A stretch of 64,000 nt of DNA from Agriotes lineatus (taxonomy: Eukaryota > Arthropoda > Insecta > Coleoptera > Elateridae): assembly GCA_940337035.1 (NCBI GenBank), contig CALNHX010005807.1, forward strand, positions 1 to 64,000, in the 5' to 3' direction. A model generated the notes under the pieces. The model was not told the DNA's origin and did not search any database. It saw nothing but the letters and a program-made list of their open reading frames with translations. Positions 12,295-23,117 of the stretch are shown piece after piece. The position numbers were made by a program, and so were the translations under genes. How positions within the stretch are numbered: the stretch's first letter is position 1; each line of letters starts with the position of its first letter.

Positions 12295-13287
12295 CCGAAG
12301 CGATTGAATGCTATTCGTGCGAATCTACAAATTCCTCGACATGCAGAAAAGGGCAGCCGCAGTTGAGAGCAGTCCAGTGTGGTCTTAGCAATCCGCGATT
12401 TCATAGATTTTGTCTCTACAGTGAAGTGTTTGGTAAGCTGCATAAAGATTAGTTTTCAATTCGAAATTGTACCTGAAATCAGCTGACTAGTTTAGTTCCA
12501 TTCAAATCTTCAAAATTTGCTTAAGTCGCCTTGTGTTTAGCATTTCTATTATGTGAACTTCCGAGATTGCACCGTGTCATTCCCTGACATAGGAAAACTC
12601 GATGTTTCGCCCACTTTCCTAACCAAATGACTGATGCAAAATAGAACGTATTATCTTCTGTTACATGCAAACCCCCATTCTTCCTTTGCCAGAAAGCTTC
12701 GCAAAGCTATTCAAATTTATAAATGCAACAACGACCTTAATAGAGACAAAAGTCATTCTCTCTTTCCGTATGGAAAGCGCTCATTCAAATTGCGACGACC
12801 TTCGACAATAAATTTTCCCTTATTCTTTCCAATCGGCAGTAGAGCTTTCAGGTTGAGTTACCGTGCTCTTCTGCTTGCCTACTATTGATGAAGCCTTTAT
12901 AAAAGTTGCGAGAAAGGTGAGTTTTCCCATCGCAACAATAACACAGTCCACTCCCGGAAGTCATTCGTACTTTGTACTAGTGCTGAAAATGATCAATAGT
13001 GTTGTACTTAACCCACCAGCTAAGATTAAATGCACAAATGATCTATGTTTGTATTTTTTGTAGACAACAGCACGAACACGACGACCTACTTCCACGGCTG
13101 TGAACTGATAGGGACATCTCGCACATTCAGAGATTTTCCACAGTGTGTCTACAATGACTCAATATATAGGGTCGACGTGTGCAGAGCCTGTTTTACAGAT
13201 TTGTGTTCCTTTGATGGAGCAACCTCCTTCTCAAGCATGACGTTGTTAGCCTTGTTATGTCTCCTTCTGTTCTACTTCTTGATTTAA
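12295..13287 (+). CDS. Ly6/uPAR three-finger protein B, exons 2 and 3
   Basis: Exon 2 (12295-12432) follows a long pyrimidine tract and CAG. It encodes AEAIECYSCESTNSSTC and three further cysteine positions, ending at donor G|GTAAGC. Exon 3 (13064-13287) follows GTAG. The two exons join through a split GAC codon, giving EVF-D-NSTNTTT. Exon 3 encodes FHGCELIG, FPQC, then YRVDVCRACFTDLCS and the hydrophobic tail TLLALLCLLLFYFLI with a TAA stop, a clear GPI-anchor signal. Ten cysteines are present, as expected of a Ly6 domain, but the usual Asn after the last one is Ser. N-glycosylation sequons occur at NSS and NST. Exons 2 and 3 are fully open, with 7 of 45 residues in exon 2 differing from C, yet exon 1 is broken. 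B is therefore either a young pseudogene or a gene with another first exon. The 631-base intron 2 holds a MITE. Confidence 0.75.
12557..12961. mobile_element. MITE in intron 2 of gene B
   Basis: The left end (ACTTCCGAGATTGCACCGTG, then TTTCGCCCACTTTCC) is matched in inverted form at the right end (TTGATGAAGCC, then ACACAGTCCACTCCCGGAAGT). The same element sits at the same place in gene C, so it was inserted before the duplication. The 84-codon open frame inside is not a gene. Confidence 0.7.
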
Positions 13288-13681
13288 CTTGTAGATAAAG
13301 ACTAGTTTTGGAATTGTGCAGTTTTATTTTTTCTTATTTTACTACTTCTATTTTGACGTTCCGAAAAGGAAGTAGTATACATTTAAAAATTCAACAAGAT
13401 TAGACTGACGAGATTGCGAAATGCAAAAACCCGTGAAATATGCGATATTGCATCTGTAAAAGACTGAAGTAATAGAAGAGGTCAATGGAATGATCACATG
13501 AGTAAGGTGAACAATACTAGGCAAATAAATGTAATCACGATAGCATTAGAGAGATGGATGACAGGGAATATGACCAAAAAGCTTTGTAAATTACAAGAAA
13601 CTATTTCTTGGTGTTACTTCACTCAGATTACATTTTATACAATGATTCATAGAATGTAACTTATTTTCAAAGTAAAATATA

Positions 13682-13892
13682 GGTCCCGGGTGGTGTAGCT
13701 TGAACAAGCGTCCACATACGATCAGTAGAGTTAACCAACGCTCTCTCTGTAGTTGTAGTCTGTAGTTGGTCCCGGATGTCATAATAACATCATGACAATC
13801 GTTAGTGGGGTTGAAAGTCCCCATAAAAAATGTACAGCGACGCCCATAATTGGCCTAACGGCTGTTGGCTAAGTACGAAATAAATAAATAAA
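13682..13892 (+). mobile_element. SINE-like insertion in 3' flank of gene B
   Basis: Absent from the aligned position in copy 2 (about 20643). It begins GGTCCCGGGTGGTGTAGC, resembling a Pol III box A region, contains GGGGTTGAAAGTCCCC, and ends in an AAATAAATAAATA tail. AAATATA flanks both sides as a possible target-site duplication. The spacing of the box-like motifs is wider than in a tRNA, so the source RNA is uncertain. Confidence 0.5.
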
Positions 13893-14309
13893 TATATTGT
13901 AAAGAGCAACTTCCCTGGACAAAGAAATTTCGATAAAGAAGAAAATAAAAACAGGTTTCCAAAAAAGGGCCTCATTAGTTCCAATTAAGCATCGCGTTAT
14001 TTTGTTATATTAACCGTTTGTTACGGTTTAAACTGGTGTTAAGCAAGACTAGTATTTAAATGCTATCCATATACGAAAGTCTCCGATTGGCCTCGCAGCT
14101 AGCTCGGCGTTAGGTGGAGGGATTTACCAGTGTTAGATGGTTCGGTTGAGTAGTATAGCCGATACAAACACATCAGAGATCGGTATTCATCAGTTAAAGT
14201 CGGATGGGCACCACTGCAGTCAGTTACCTCATTATTATTCCCACGGAATTTGCAATTGCTGAGAGCTCGGTTGAAAAGAGGGCGATCTTTATCTGAATTA
14301 CCTTATCGC

Positions 14310-14600
14310 AACGTATACAGGGTGATTTATAACTGGCGGACCAAACTTCAACATTTTGTTAGGGAGGCAATTTTGAGTGAAAAATGTTATATGAACATAG
14401 GTCGTATTCCATTTAGTTACCTAACTACAAGAGATCAAAGTTTTATTAAGGGGCGGGTAAAGGTAAAACCGCTAAAAGCAGCCAATGTTTCAAGCGTCAT
14501 ATCTACTACGTATGTGGGCCAATCATATCAAACTTTTTTTTGTATGATAGCCTGTAGTTTTATCTGTCAAACGTTTTTTCTAAAAAACGAAACATAAATT
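14310..14600 (+). other. Repeat-like segment starting ACAGGGTG
   Basis: It begins with TATACAGGGTGATTTATAAC, a start common to many insect dispersed repeats and also seen at 40473. The 115-codon open frame across it (14250-14597) is not recognised as a protein. Confidence 0.25.
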
Positions 14601-14779
14601 TCAAATTCTGTTTACGCCAATGTCCTAGACTTCTTAATATCTAGCAAATGAGATAATTTCATAAAAATCGTACAAAGGGAACTTGACTTTTTCAAACTTA
14701 TTTTTTACATTTTTTCAGAATTTATTCTATTTTATATCTCATACACTAGAACTATAAAAAAGAATAGGTTTGCTTGAAT

Positions 14780-16165
14780 TGATCGTTCTGAGAAGTGCGT
14801 GGAAGACAGTCTTGGTCAGAATCTTCTAAGATTTTTTTAAGAAGTTGATTTAAGACAGTCTTCTTCAGAAGTTTGCTTGATGTTAATGTTTCTAGAAAGT
14901 GCACTTAAAGCAGTTCTTCTCAGAAGCTTCTTTAATCTGTTCTTCAGAAGTAGGTTTAGACGTGTACTTAAATCAATCTAGCTCGGAAGCTTTTTCAGAT
15001 CTTCTTGAGTAGTTGTTTTGATACATTATTTTTCAGAAGTTGATTTAGGGCAGTTTTCTTCAGAAGTTTGCTTAAAAGTAATGCTCCTGGGAAGTGGACT
15101 TAAGGCAACCTTATTCAGCAGCTTGTTTAAGCTCTTATGCAAAAGTTGTTTTGAGATATTGTTATGCATAAATCGATTGAAGATAGTTTTCTTCATAAGT
15201 TTGCTTGAAGATCATTTTTCTGAGCAGCGTACTTGAGACAGTCTTGTTCAGAAGCTTTTTAAGATCTTCAGAAATTAGTTTGAGAGTTGGTTTAAGACGG
15301 ACTTATTTTTAAGTTTTATTAAAGACAATGTTTCTGATAAGCGTGCTTAAAACAGCCTAGCTTATAAGCTTCTGTAAGCTCTTCTTTGGAAGTCGGTTTG
15401 AGGCATTGATCTTCAGAAGTTGATTCAAGACAGACTTTTTTATAAGTTTACATGAAAATAACGTTCGTGGTTCAGAACGTTCTTTAATCTCGTCTTAAGA
15501 AGTTGGTTTGAGACATTCTTCTTTAGAAGTTAGTTTAGAGCAGTTTGCTTCAGTATTTTTATTGAAGATAATGACCGGAGAAGTGTATAGAAGGCAGTCT
15601 CGCTCAGAAACTTTCTGAAGCCCTTCTTTAGAAATCGGTTTGGGACACTCTCGTTCAGAAGTTGGTTTAGGACAGCCTTTTTCAGAAGTTTTCTTGAAAA
15701 TAATATACATGGTAAGAGTACTTAAATCAGTCTGCCTAAGAAGCTGTTTTAAGTTCTTTTTCAGAAGTTGGTTTGAGACACGCTTCTTCAGAAGTTGGTT
15801 TAAGATAGTATTCTTTAAAACTTGCTTGAACTTAATTTTCCTGAAAAGTGTATTGAATACAACCTTGCTTGGAAGCTTCTCTATGCTCTTCTTCAAAAAT
15901 AGATTTGAGACATTCCCCTTCAGAAGTTGGTTTAAGGCAATTTTGTTGAGAATTATGTTTGGAAGTAATGTATTCAAAAGATCTTCTCAATTTGGTTTAA
16001 GATATTCTTATTCAGAAATTGATTTAAAATAGTTTTCTTCATAAGTTTGCTTAAAGAAAAATTTTATGAGCAGCATACTTACTCGTAAGACAATTTTGCT
16101 CAGAAGCTTTTTTAAGATCTTCAGAAATTGATTTGACACATTCTTCTTCAGAAGACGGCCTTTTT
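14780..16165. repeat. Degenerate satellite, ~110-140 bp unit built of ~30-bp subunits
   Basis: Variants of TTCAGAAGTTGGTTTAAGAC, CAGAAGTTTGCTTGAAGATA, TGAGAAGTGTACTTAA and GCTCAGAAGCTTCTTTAAG alternate throughout. The TTGAGACATTC-type subunit recurs near 15010, 15138, 15265, 15383, 15492, 15630, 15758, 15894 and 16120, giving about ten higher-order units. The long open frames on both strands (15495-15977 and 15640-16032) are by-products of the repeat. A short related fragment lies at 21288-21372 at the matching point of copy 2. Confidence 0.8.
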
Positions 16166-17039
16166 ACGAAATTTATTTTAAGCAATTTTTTCAACAAACC
16201 TAACAGCGTTATCGTAAAAACATCAAGTAGAAATTATTTCAAATCAAAGTTTTGGAGACCCGTACAGCGTCATCACAAGTCCATGTAGAATCTTTAGATT
16301 GCTTTACTCAATCTACTTGTCACATTTCTCTTGTACACATTTTCCCAGATTGCCTGCGTTGGTATTACAATTCTTAACAGAATATTCGAAAAATACAAAT
16401 AAAGTCGTAAGTTTTTTAGTAATCTGTTATGATGGTTGTTCCTTCTTCTACTCGGTCGAATTTCAACTGAAACTAGAAATACGTTACCATGTTCATGTTC
16501 GATGCCGCAAAATACCCATTGTCGTTCTACACGATAGTCACGATGGTATTTTCTTTCCTCAAATTTGTTTTCGTCGGTGTTACGACTTTGCCAGACCTCC
16601 AATTTTTTGAGTTGAGGAATTGGTCCACTACGTCATTCCTTGTAAAAAGAGCACACTACAGTTTCTGCAGTAAAAGAAATATAAATTTTTATAAAAGACA
16701 TTCAGTAGAAAAAGAAAATATGTGAACTAATTAACTTGACAAATAAATTACATCCAGTTAATAGCTGTAGCGGATTCCCAACCCTCGTTGTACAAGTTTC
16801 TAATCTACTACCAACAGATTCCATTCATTAAGATTAAGTTAATTTATAAACAGGAGGGCGCAATCACGACAACCACGTTTTGAAAGATTCGGCAAAACCT
16901 AATCTCATGAAAGACACCGACACATTTTGAGCAAGTAACACTGATATATTGTTTTGATTTTTTAAAAGCTTAAAATGAGAATTCACAAGAATTATTTTAC
17001 CATTAAAAAAGACAGGTACAGAAATGTTCAAAATGAAAT
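16166..17039. other. No recognisable gene
   Basis: Overlapping open frames on both strands at 16294-16725 show no domain and no conserved partner in copy 2. Confidence 0.4.
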
Positions 17040-17085
17040 ATTGCTTCTTTGTCTTCTTCTTCTTGTATTAGGCCAGTGGCATTGA
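17040..17085 (-). mobile_element. SINE 3'-tail fragment
   Basis: CTTCTTCTTCTTGTATTAGGCCAGTGGC is the reverse complement of the 3' end of the SINE at 59140-59350 (GCCACTGGCCTAATG followed by a GAA-rich tail). Only the tail is present. Confidence 0.45.
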
Positions 17086-18483
17086 CAACAAATCTACAAT
17101 CAAAATCTAACCATCGTCACTACATGGGCACATTTGAGAGCCGGCTAGCTAACAGTGAAGACGGCGCGGCGTATGTTCTTTACAAAACTTAAATTTAATC
17201 AACAATATGGAAGGAACGCTGAGTATTTATATGACAAAATTGCACAGATAGGAACAAGAACTTAAAAACTTAAAGCTTGACCAAACTCACAATAATCTGA
17301 AATGTAATAAATACCTTAACTAAGTCATAACTCATTTTGCAGTAACCAAAACACACATAACTATGTCAAGTCTATAATATTCAACAATATGGCACTTTAA
17401 TAGAAACGTTAACTACACCGGATGCACCTAACAAACATAAGATCTTGCATATTAACAATCAAATGTATAAATACAATAACAATTACGTTAAAAGAATAAA
17501 CTACATAGATTATTAAAGTTTAAAAGTGACTGCTCTAAAGGGGTTTATTAGAACACGTCAGCATTCAGCAAATCAATTAAATCTCAATCGAATTGACACA
17601 GTATTATCACCACGATGAATCTGAATGATTCAGCCCGAATCGTGAACGCACTCCACAAAATTCGGAAGTTATTGAAATAGCTAATAAAGTGCACAAACTA
17701 AGCGGTTGCTCTTTCGGACTACTGCCTTATAGCTTATTAGCTCATTGGTACTCAGCAAAAGCCCATGCCGAAATAGATCAAGGTCTCCTCACAAACCGGA
17801 CAAGCGGCAGCTTACGGAAGCATCAGACTTGACTCCAACCGCACGTGCACGATATGGGACGAGAACGTGGCAAAATCAAAGCGACTCAAACATCTCGTTA
17901 CGGAATCATGGCCAGTTCAAAACAGCTAGAAATACCCCGAAACGTTAAACTAGTACGGCAAGTGTAAGAAATCAAACTCAAATAACCAAGTGCGGCTTAT
18001 GCCTAAATTATAAATTGGGATGACGAGAAAGCACATCTAAGCACTCATAGATACCGATATCAAATGGTCAGAAAATCGCCAGCTATTAGCGAAAACAAAA
18101 AAGCGACACATTCGAATAATACGCCAAGAGACTCCAGTTCGAAATGGGCTGCTTTTTGCTGTAACACCTTGTTTTTTAAAAACTAAAACTAAAATAAATC
18201 ACCAAAAATTACTCAGCACTGCAACGAAAAATCATATCACTTCATATACTAAATTTGAGATCCAGCTCATTGACAAAAGGAAAAAAATATATTTGCTTCA
18301 ATTCTGTGCAAAATACCACATTTTATGTCTGAATCTCATCACAGAAAATTAAAATCTTCCAAAAAGCTTGATCATCTTGTGCTAGTTTTAATGCCGTTGC
18401 CCCACCCCGACCCTTCTCACAGACTGGAAATACTATTTTTTCCCAAAAACTTCTCTAATTAAAACCGATATGACTCTTCTTTA
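17086..18483. other. No recognisable gene
   Basis: AT-rich sequence between the satellite and the second duplicon. The 67-codon forward frame at 17745-17948 has no recognised domain. Confidence 0.4.
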
Positions 18484-18495
18484 GAGTCTTCGATT

Positions 18496-18537
18496 TTTAT
18501 GAATCAAGTAATACACTTGTATTACTTGATTCATAAA
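18496..18537. repeat. Perfect palindrome at the duplicon edge
   Basis: TTTATGAATCAAGTAATACA is followed by a 2-base spacer and its exact reverse complement (20-base arms). Copy 1 has only one arm (8359-8378), so the second arm is an added inverted duplication. Confidence 0.85.
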
Positions 18538-18713
18538 TAATCCCTTTTACAAAAATCTAGAACTCGCGTGACCAGGACAAGAGCTGAGACACAACTGACG
18601 CTGCCACGCTGGCTGTCAGTGCTGAGTCACGCCATCATGTTACATCTTGAGTGGCATGGCGAGTCGGTGTAGAGTTCGGGCAGCTTTTCGGCCGCCAAAC
18701 AAACTTTGTTATG

Positions 18714-18721
18714 TATAAAAG
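18714..18721 (+). promoter_or_regulatory. TATA box of gene C
   Basis: TATAAAAG lies 193 bases before the start codon of C. A start site about 30 bases downstream would give a leader of about 160 bases. That leader contains a short upstream open frame (MVDLCSFSCYKLKQ..., 18794 onward). The matching position in copy 1 is CATACAAG at 8545-8552. Confidence 0.6.
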
Positions 18722-18906
18722 AATGCTGCTCCATGCTCCATGAAAGAATTGCGGTTTTTGGAACTTTTTAAATTACAAAATTTCGGATACGGGATGGTGG
18801 ACCTGTGTTCGTTTTCATGTTATAAATTGAAACAGACAACAAGAGAGGAAAAAAGAAATGAATGCATGTGACAACTGGTTGGGTTTGAATTTTTGAAGTT
18901 CTTTTA

Positions 18907-20253
18907 ATGTGTTCGATTGTATTTGGTTTAATATTTCACTGTTTAACTTTAACAATTGTGGTGCGTGAGTGCCCTGTACACATAGGTAACACAATTGTCA
19001 ATCACGGGATTCACTCCATGCACCAAAAAGTATTGGTTGAGCAATATTTCAGTTGCAATTACTCATTTATGAAAACTGTTATGTGTTCTGTTTTGGTGTA
19101 ATGGCCGATAGTAGCTGAATTTTTATTATTCAAGTGGACGAGACTTCTTTTCGTTTAATTTTGATGATGTTGAGTCATTTATTTAAAGAAATACATTTTT
19201 GCAGTATTGATTTCAGAATATATTGTAAGATACAACAACAATTAATTAGGTGACAAGTTGATAGTCGTTTTTGCTTCTCGTATATTTCTCTATTTTCCAG
19301 CCGATGCGATTGAATGCTATTCGTGCGAATCTACAAATTCCTCGACATGCAGAATAGGGCACCCGCAGTTGAGAGTAGTCCAATGTGGTCTTTCAAATCG
19401 GAGATTTTATAGATTTTGCCTCTACAAAGAAGTGTTTGGTAAGCCGCCACATAAAAATAAGTTGCAATTCGAAATGATGTCTGATTTTGACGGCTGAAAC
19501 GATCCTTGCCATTACGTAACGAAGAACTTCCAGGATTGCACCGTGCCATTCGTGAGATAGAAGAACTCAACGTCTCGCCCACTTGATTGATGGTAGGGGT
19601 GAAGCAAAATAGAACGTATTATCTTCTGTTACATGCAAAACCATTCTTCCTTAGCTGAATACTCGCAAAGCTGTTCTGATTTCTAAACATCTATTTATAT
19701 GTGGAAGTCCAATCAAACTGAGACAACTCTTGACAATACATTTCACCTTCTTCTTTCTAATCGGCAGTAGAGCTTCCACGTTGTGTGACCGTGCACATTT
19801 GCTTCTCACTGTTGATGAAGCTTTCGTAAAAATAGATGAACGTTTAGTTCTCCCATCTCAACAATGACACAGTCCAATTTTGGCAGTCGTTCTTACCGTG
19901 GCATAGTGTTGCAATGAACATGATTTTTTACTTAAGCCACCAGTCGAGATTAATTGCACAAATAATGATCTATGTTTGTATTTTTTGTAGACAACAGCAC
20001 GAACGTGACGACCTACTTCCACGGCTGTGAACTGATAGGGATGTTTCGGACATTCGTCCACGGCTGTGACCGGATAGGGATGTCTCCCACATTCAGAGAT
20101 TTTCCACAATGCATCTACAACGACACAAAATACAGGGTCAAAGTGTGCAGACCCTGTTTTAAAGATTTGTGTTCTTTTGACGATGCAGCCCCCTTCTCAA
20201 GCAAGACGTTGTTAGCCTTGTTATGTCTCCTTCTGTTGTACTTCGTAATTTAA
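18907..20253 (+). CDS. Ly6/uPAR three-finger protein C, complete three-exon gene
   Basis: Exon 1 (18907-18964) encodes the signal peptide MCSIVFGLIFHCLTLTIVV and ends at donor GTGAGT. Exon 2 is 19301-19438 and exon 3 is 19991-20253. Both introns (336 and 552 bases) split a codon after its first base, creating P20 and D66. The 152-residue product has the Ly6 start ECYSCES (C25, C28), then C36, C48, C59, C78, C91, C106 and the ending VCRPCFKDLCS (C118, C121, C126). The tail TLLALLCLLLLYFVI (138-152) is a GPI-anchor signal. A tandem copy of 13 residues (75-87 and 88-100) adds one cysteine, so the domain has eleven, an odd number. Ser replaces the usual Asn after the last Cys. Sequons lie at N32, N67, N70 and N109. 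The start is chosen because an in-frame stop lies just upstream. The protein is expected at the outer cell surface; its ligand is unknown. Confidence 0.88.
19526..19887. mobile_element. MITE in intron 2 of gene C
   Basis: Orthologous to the insertion at 12557-12961. The inverted ends are ACTTCCAGGATTGCACCGTG at left and ACACAGTCCAATTTTGGCAG at right. It is slightly shorter than in B because of internal deletions. Confidence 0.65.
20017..20094 (+). repeat. 39-bp in-frame tandem duplication in exon 3 of gene C
   Basis: Units 20017-20055 (FHGCELIGMFRTF) and 20056-20094 (VHGCDRIGMSPTF) differ at 6 of 39 bases. Gene B has one unit (13090-13128, FHGCELIGTSRTF). The duplication keeps the frame. Confidence 0.92.
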
Positions 20254-21287
20254 CCTGTTGATAAAAACTAGTTTTGGAATTGTAAAGTTTTATTGTTACC
20301 TATTCTACTACTTCTATTTAGACGTTACGAAAAAAGCGTTACAAATTGAAAAAATCAACAAGTTTAGACTAGATGGATAAAGAAGTGCAAAAACACTAAA
20401 ATGTGCGATGTTGCACCTGTAGAACACCGAAAAAACAATAGAAGGGGCAATGGAATTAACACATGAGTAATATGAACAATACTGGACAAATAAATGTAAT
20501 CAACCATAGTACGATAACACTAGAGAGATGGAGAGTATAACCAAACAATTTTTTAAATAGAAAGATACTATTTCTTGGTGTTACTTCACTCAGATTACAT
20601 TTTATATAATCATTCATAGAAAGAAACATATTATCAAAGTAAAATATATAATATAAATAGCAACTTGTCTGGATAAAAAACACCGACAAAGAAAAATAAA
20701 AACGTTTTCAAAGAAGATCCTCACTAGTTCCAACTATGTATCGAGTTATTTTTTTGTTTAACCGTTTGTTACGGTTTAAACTGGCGCTAAAACAGGCATG
20801 GTCTTGAGAGGTCAACCATACACAAAAACCTCCGATTAGCCCGCAGCTAGCTCGGCGTTGGGTGGGGGGCCTTAATTAGTTTTTGATGGTTCGGCTACGT
20901 AATAAAGCTGATACAAACACATTAGTCATCGGTATTCACCTGTTAGTTGGGTGGATACCACTGCAGTCAGTTTAGTCATTATTGTACCCACCGCATTTGC
21001 AATTGCTGAGAGATAACTTTCGATTGAAGAGGGGGCGATCTTTACAGAAGGGTTTCGAAGGCAGCTGCCCGTATATAAGTACATTCACAAAATAACTTAC
21101 TTGAAGAGCGCTTTGGTATTTGTGAAAGTTGAAGCTTTTATTGTCTTTAAGCTGCTTATCTCTTATAGCAATCAAATCAGCTAGTAACAACACGCGTATT
21201 GCTTAATAAACGAAATACTACCAAGAAGAAAAGTTAAATGCACTTAGAAGCTTGTTAAGGCAATGCTGTTACACTTAGTTACTGTTA

Positions 21288-21440
21288 CTGTGAGACATTC
21301 TTCTTCAGTAAATGGTTTAACTTTCTGAGAAGTGCATGAAAGACAGCCTTGCTCAGAATCTTGTTGCTTGAGGATAATCTTTAATGGGCGCCATGGCAAA
21401 GTCAACCAGCTCATTATTGTTTCCACAGCATTTGCATTGA
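21288..21440. repeat. Satellite remnant and partial duplicon repeat
   Basis: 21288-21372 (GAGACATTCTTCTTCAGTAA, then GCTCAGAATCTTG) is a short piece of the 14.8-16.2 kb satellite. 21387-21440 (GGGCGCCATGGCAAAGTCAA, then CATTTGCATTG) is a partial extra copy of the segment at 14205-14265 and 20948-21012. Confidence 0.5.
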
Positions 21441-21549
21441 CGGGAAGGGTGTCACGGGATTTGGTTTTACTGGGGGCGTTTAAATTCGGAGTGGAACCTC
21501 GAAGCAAAGTTACTTTACATACCTTGGCGGATGTTCAAATAATTCCGTG

Positions 21550-23117
21550 AGAGGTTACAAAAATTGGGCGTAGCTATTCTCAAATAATTTGGAACTCACA
21601 AAGTTACGGGAGGCCTCTCATACATTGGCGCACTAATTAAACTCTAGCAACCGCACGTTTTTAGCGCCTCAACCGGAAACTCAAATGACCACACGTTCTT
21701 TCTCACTCGATTCGTAGCAGCAAGTCCTTCGTTTGAACATAACACACCCTGTTGCGTCTCTAAATAACGTACTTCAGGCAAAATGCTGTTTAGCCTCCCA
21801 AAAACTCGCTGACTTCGCTCTTAACTAAACGGTCTTTGGTTTAGGATGCTGGAAATCACTTGGACGGTTTGAACACGGCAGAACTGTCTGAGGCGCATAT
21901 GCGCTCTGGCGACGGAATCGGAAATTATTAAAAGCAACCTATAAGGATCTACTTGTAATACATAATTCTTAATAACCGGCGGTAACTTACTGGACAATGC
22001 AAACAGTGGCGTTAGCTTTACTAACCACAGAAATTGTGGAGTACTTAACGTTGTGTAGTAAAACGCCGCCTATAAAATCTTCAATACTTACACGCACATA
22101 CGCCAACATGTAAAACCCAATTTCTTGTGTGCACGAACAACTACAATTTAATGAACTTTAGTTAGCTATGGGCAAACATCTAAATGTTTATGCCAAACGG
22201 TTTTCGTGTTGGTTTATTACAGAAGAAGCCGCGTTTACCACACATAACAAGTTTACAAATAGGTCTAATAGCTCAGCCCGAGGGGTGGGCCTTAGACTAA
22301 AATAATTAAATCAATAGTACCTGAAAAGATACAGGGACAAATTTGTAATTTTTAAAGGCGTTACCTTAAAACTGTCCCCCATTGGGGATGGGAACTAGGT
22401 GCGGGTCCAAGTCAAGGATTTAGAACTACCTTTTTTCGTGGTCTCGTGCGATCACTAGCGAAATGCCAAAACCGCAACATTTAATGATAACAAACAATCT
22501 CTAACAATTCGACCTGCTTGTGACTTCACGTCGTATGATAAGCAACAACCTTTAATAAACATTGAGAAACTGATTTACAGCAATTAAGATGCTACTGCAC
22601 TTCTAACGGGATACAACCCAAAACTTATTTTATAGCTGCATTAGTTACTTACAATCACATAGAAAACTTAGCTTAGCGTAGTATATATTGCTATGTTATT
22701 AACAGGTGACAAAGTATTACATCCATTTAAAGTCAAACATTTTAATTTTGTTAACAAACAGCGATATGTTAAAAACGCCATGTTTCTAATTAATATTAAT
22801 TGATGCATAAAAATGCTACTGGTATAGGACTCGATGTGAAAGAATTATAACATTAATTTAAACGTCAGTGTTCATAAACAAGTACAACAATTTAATATTT
22901 CATAGCAAAGCCAAAGGGTTAAATTCTCATAACTATGTTGAATACACAATAATGCAGATATAGCCTCAAATCAATCCATTAAACGAGCATTCGATTAGAT
23001 CAAATTATGAATGGGCGTAATGCAGTCAGTGTAATGTTGCGGAAAAAATTGTGTCAAGTGCGACAAGTGTGTTTTCGGTGAATGGTTAGGTCCGGAGTGT
23101 GTTTGTGTCAACCACAC
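21550..23117. other. No recognisable gene
   Basis: Mixed-composition intergenic DNA. A small GC hairpin lies at about 22261-22298. No coding or repeat assignment can be supported. Confidence 0.4.

Larger units (their letters stand above)
8345..14300 (+). repeat. Segmental tandem duplication, copy 1 (holds gene B)
   Basis: The sequence from GAGCCTTCGATTTTTATGAA (8350) to GAGGGCGATCTTTA (about 14290) is collinear with 18484-21050. The shared parts include the promoter region, exon 1, exons 2 and 3, the intron-2 MITE and about 1 kb of 3' flank. Copy 1 differs by two large insertions: about 3.2 kb in intron 1 (8927-12108) and about 210 bases of SINE-like sequence (13682-13892). Confidence 0.85.
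18484..21050 (+). repeat. Segmental tandem duplication, copy 2 (holds gene C)
   Basis: Collinear with 8345-14300 but shorter, lacking the intron-1 block and the SINE-like insert. Its left border carries a 42-base perfect hairpin absent from copy 1. The last ~300 bases (20740-21050) match a third, more diverged copy at 26255-26480. Confidence 0.85.

Noticed and set aside
15495..16032. Long open frames of 160 (-) and 130 (+) codons
   Set aside because: Both come from the tandem satellite, which lacks stops in several frames; the translations are repeats of the same subunit.
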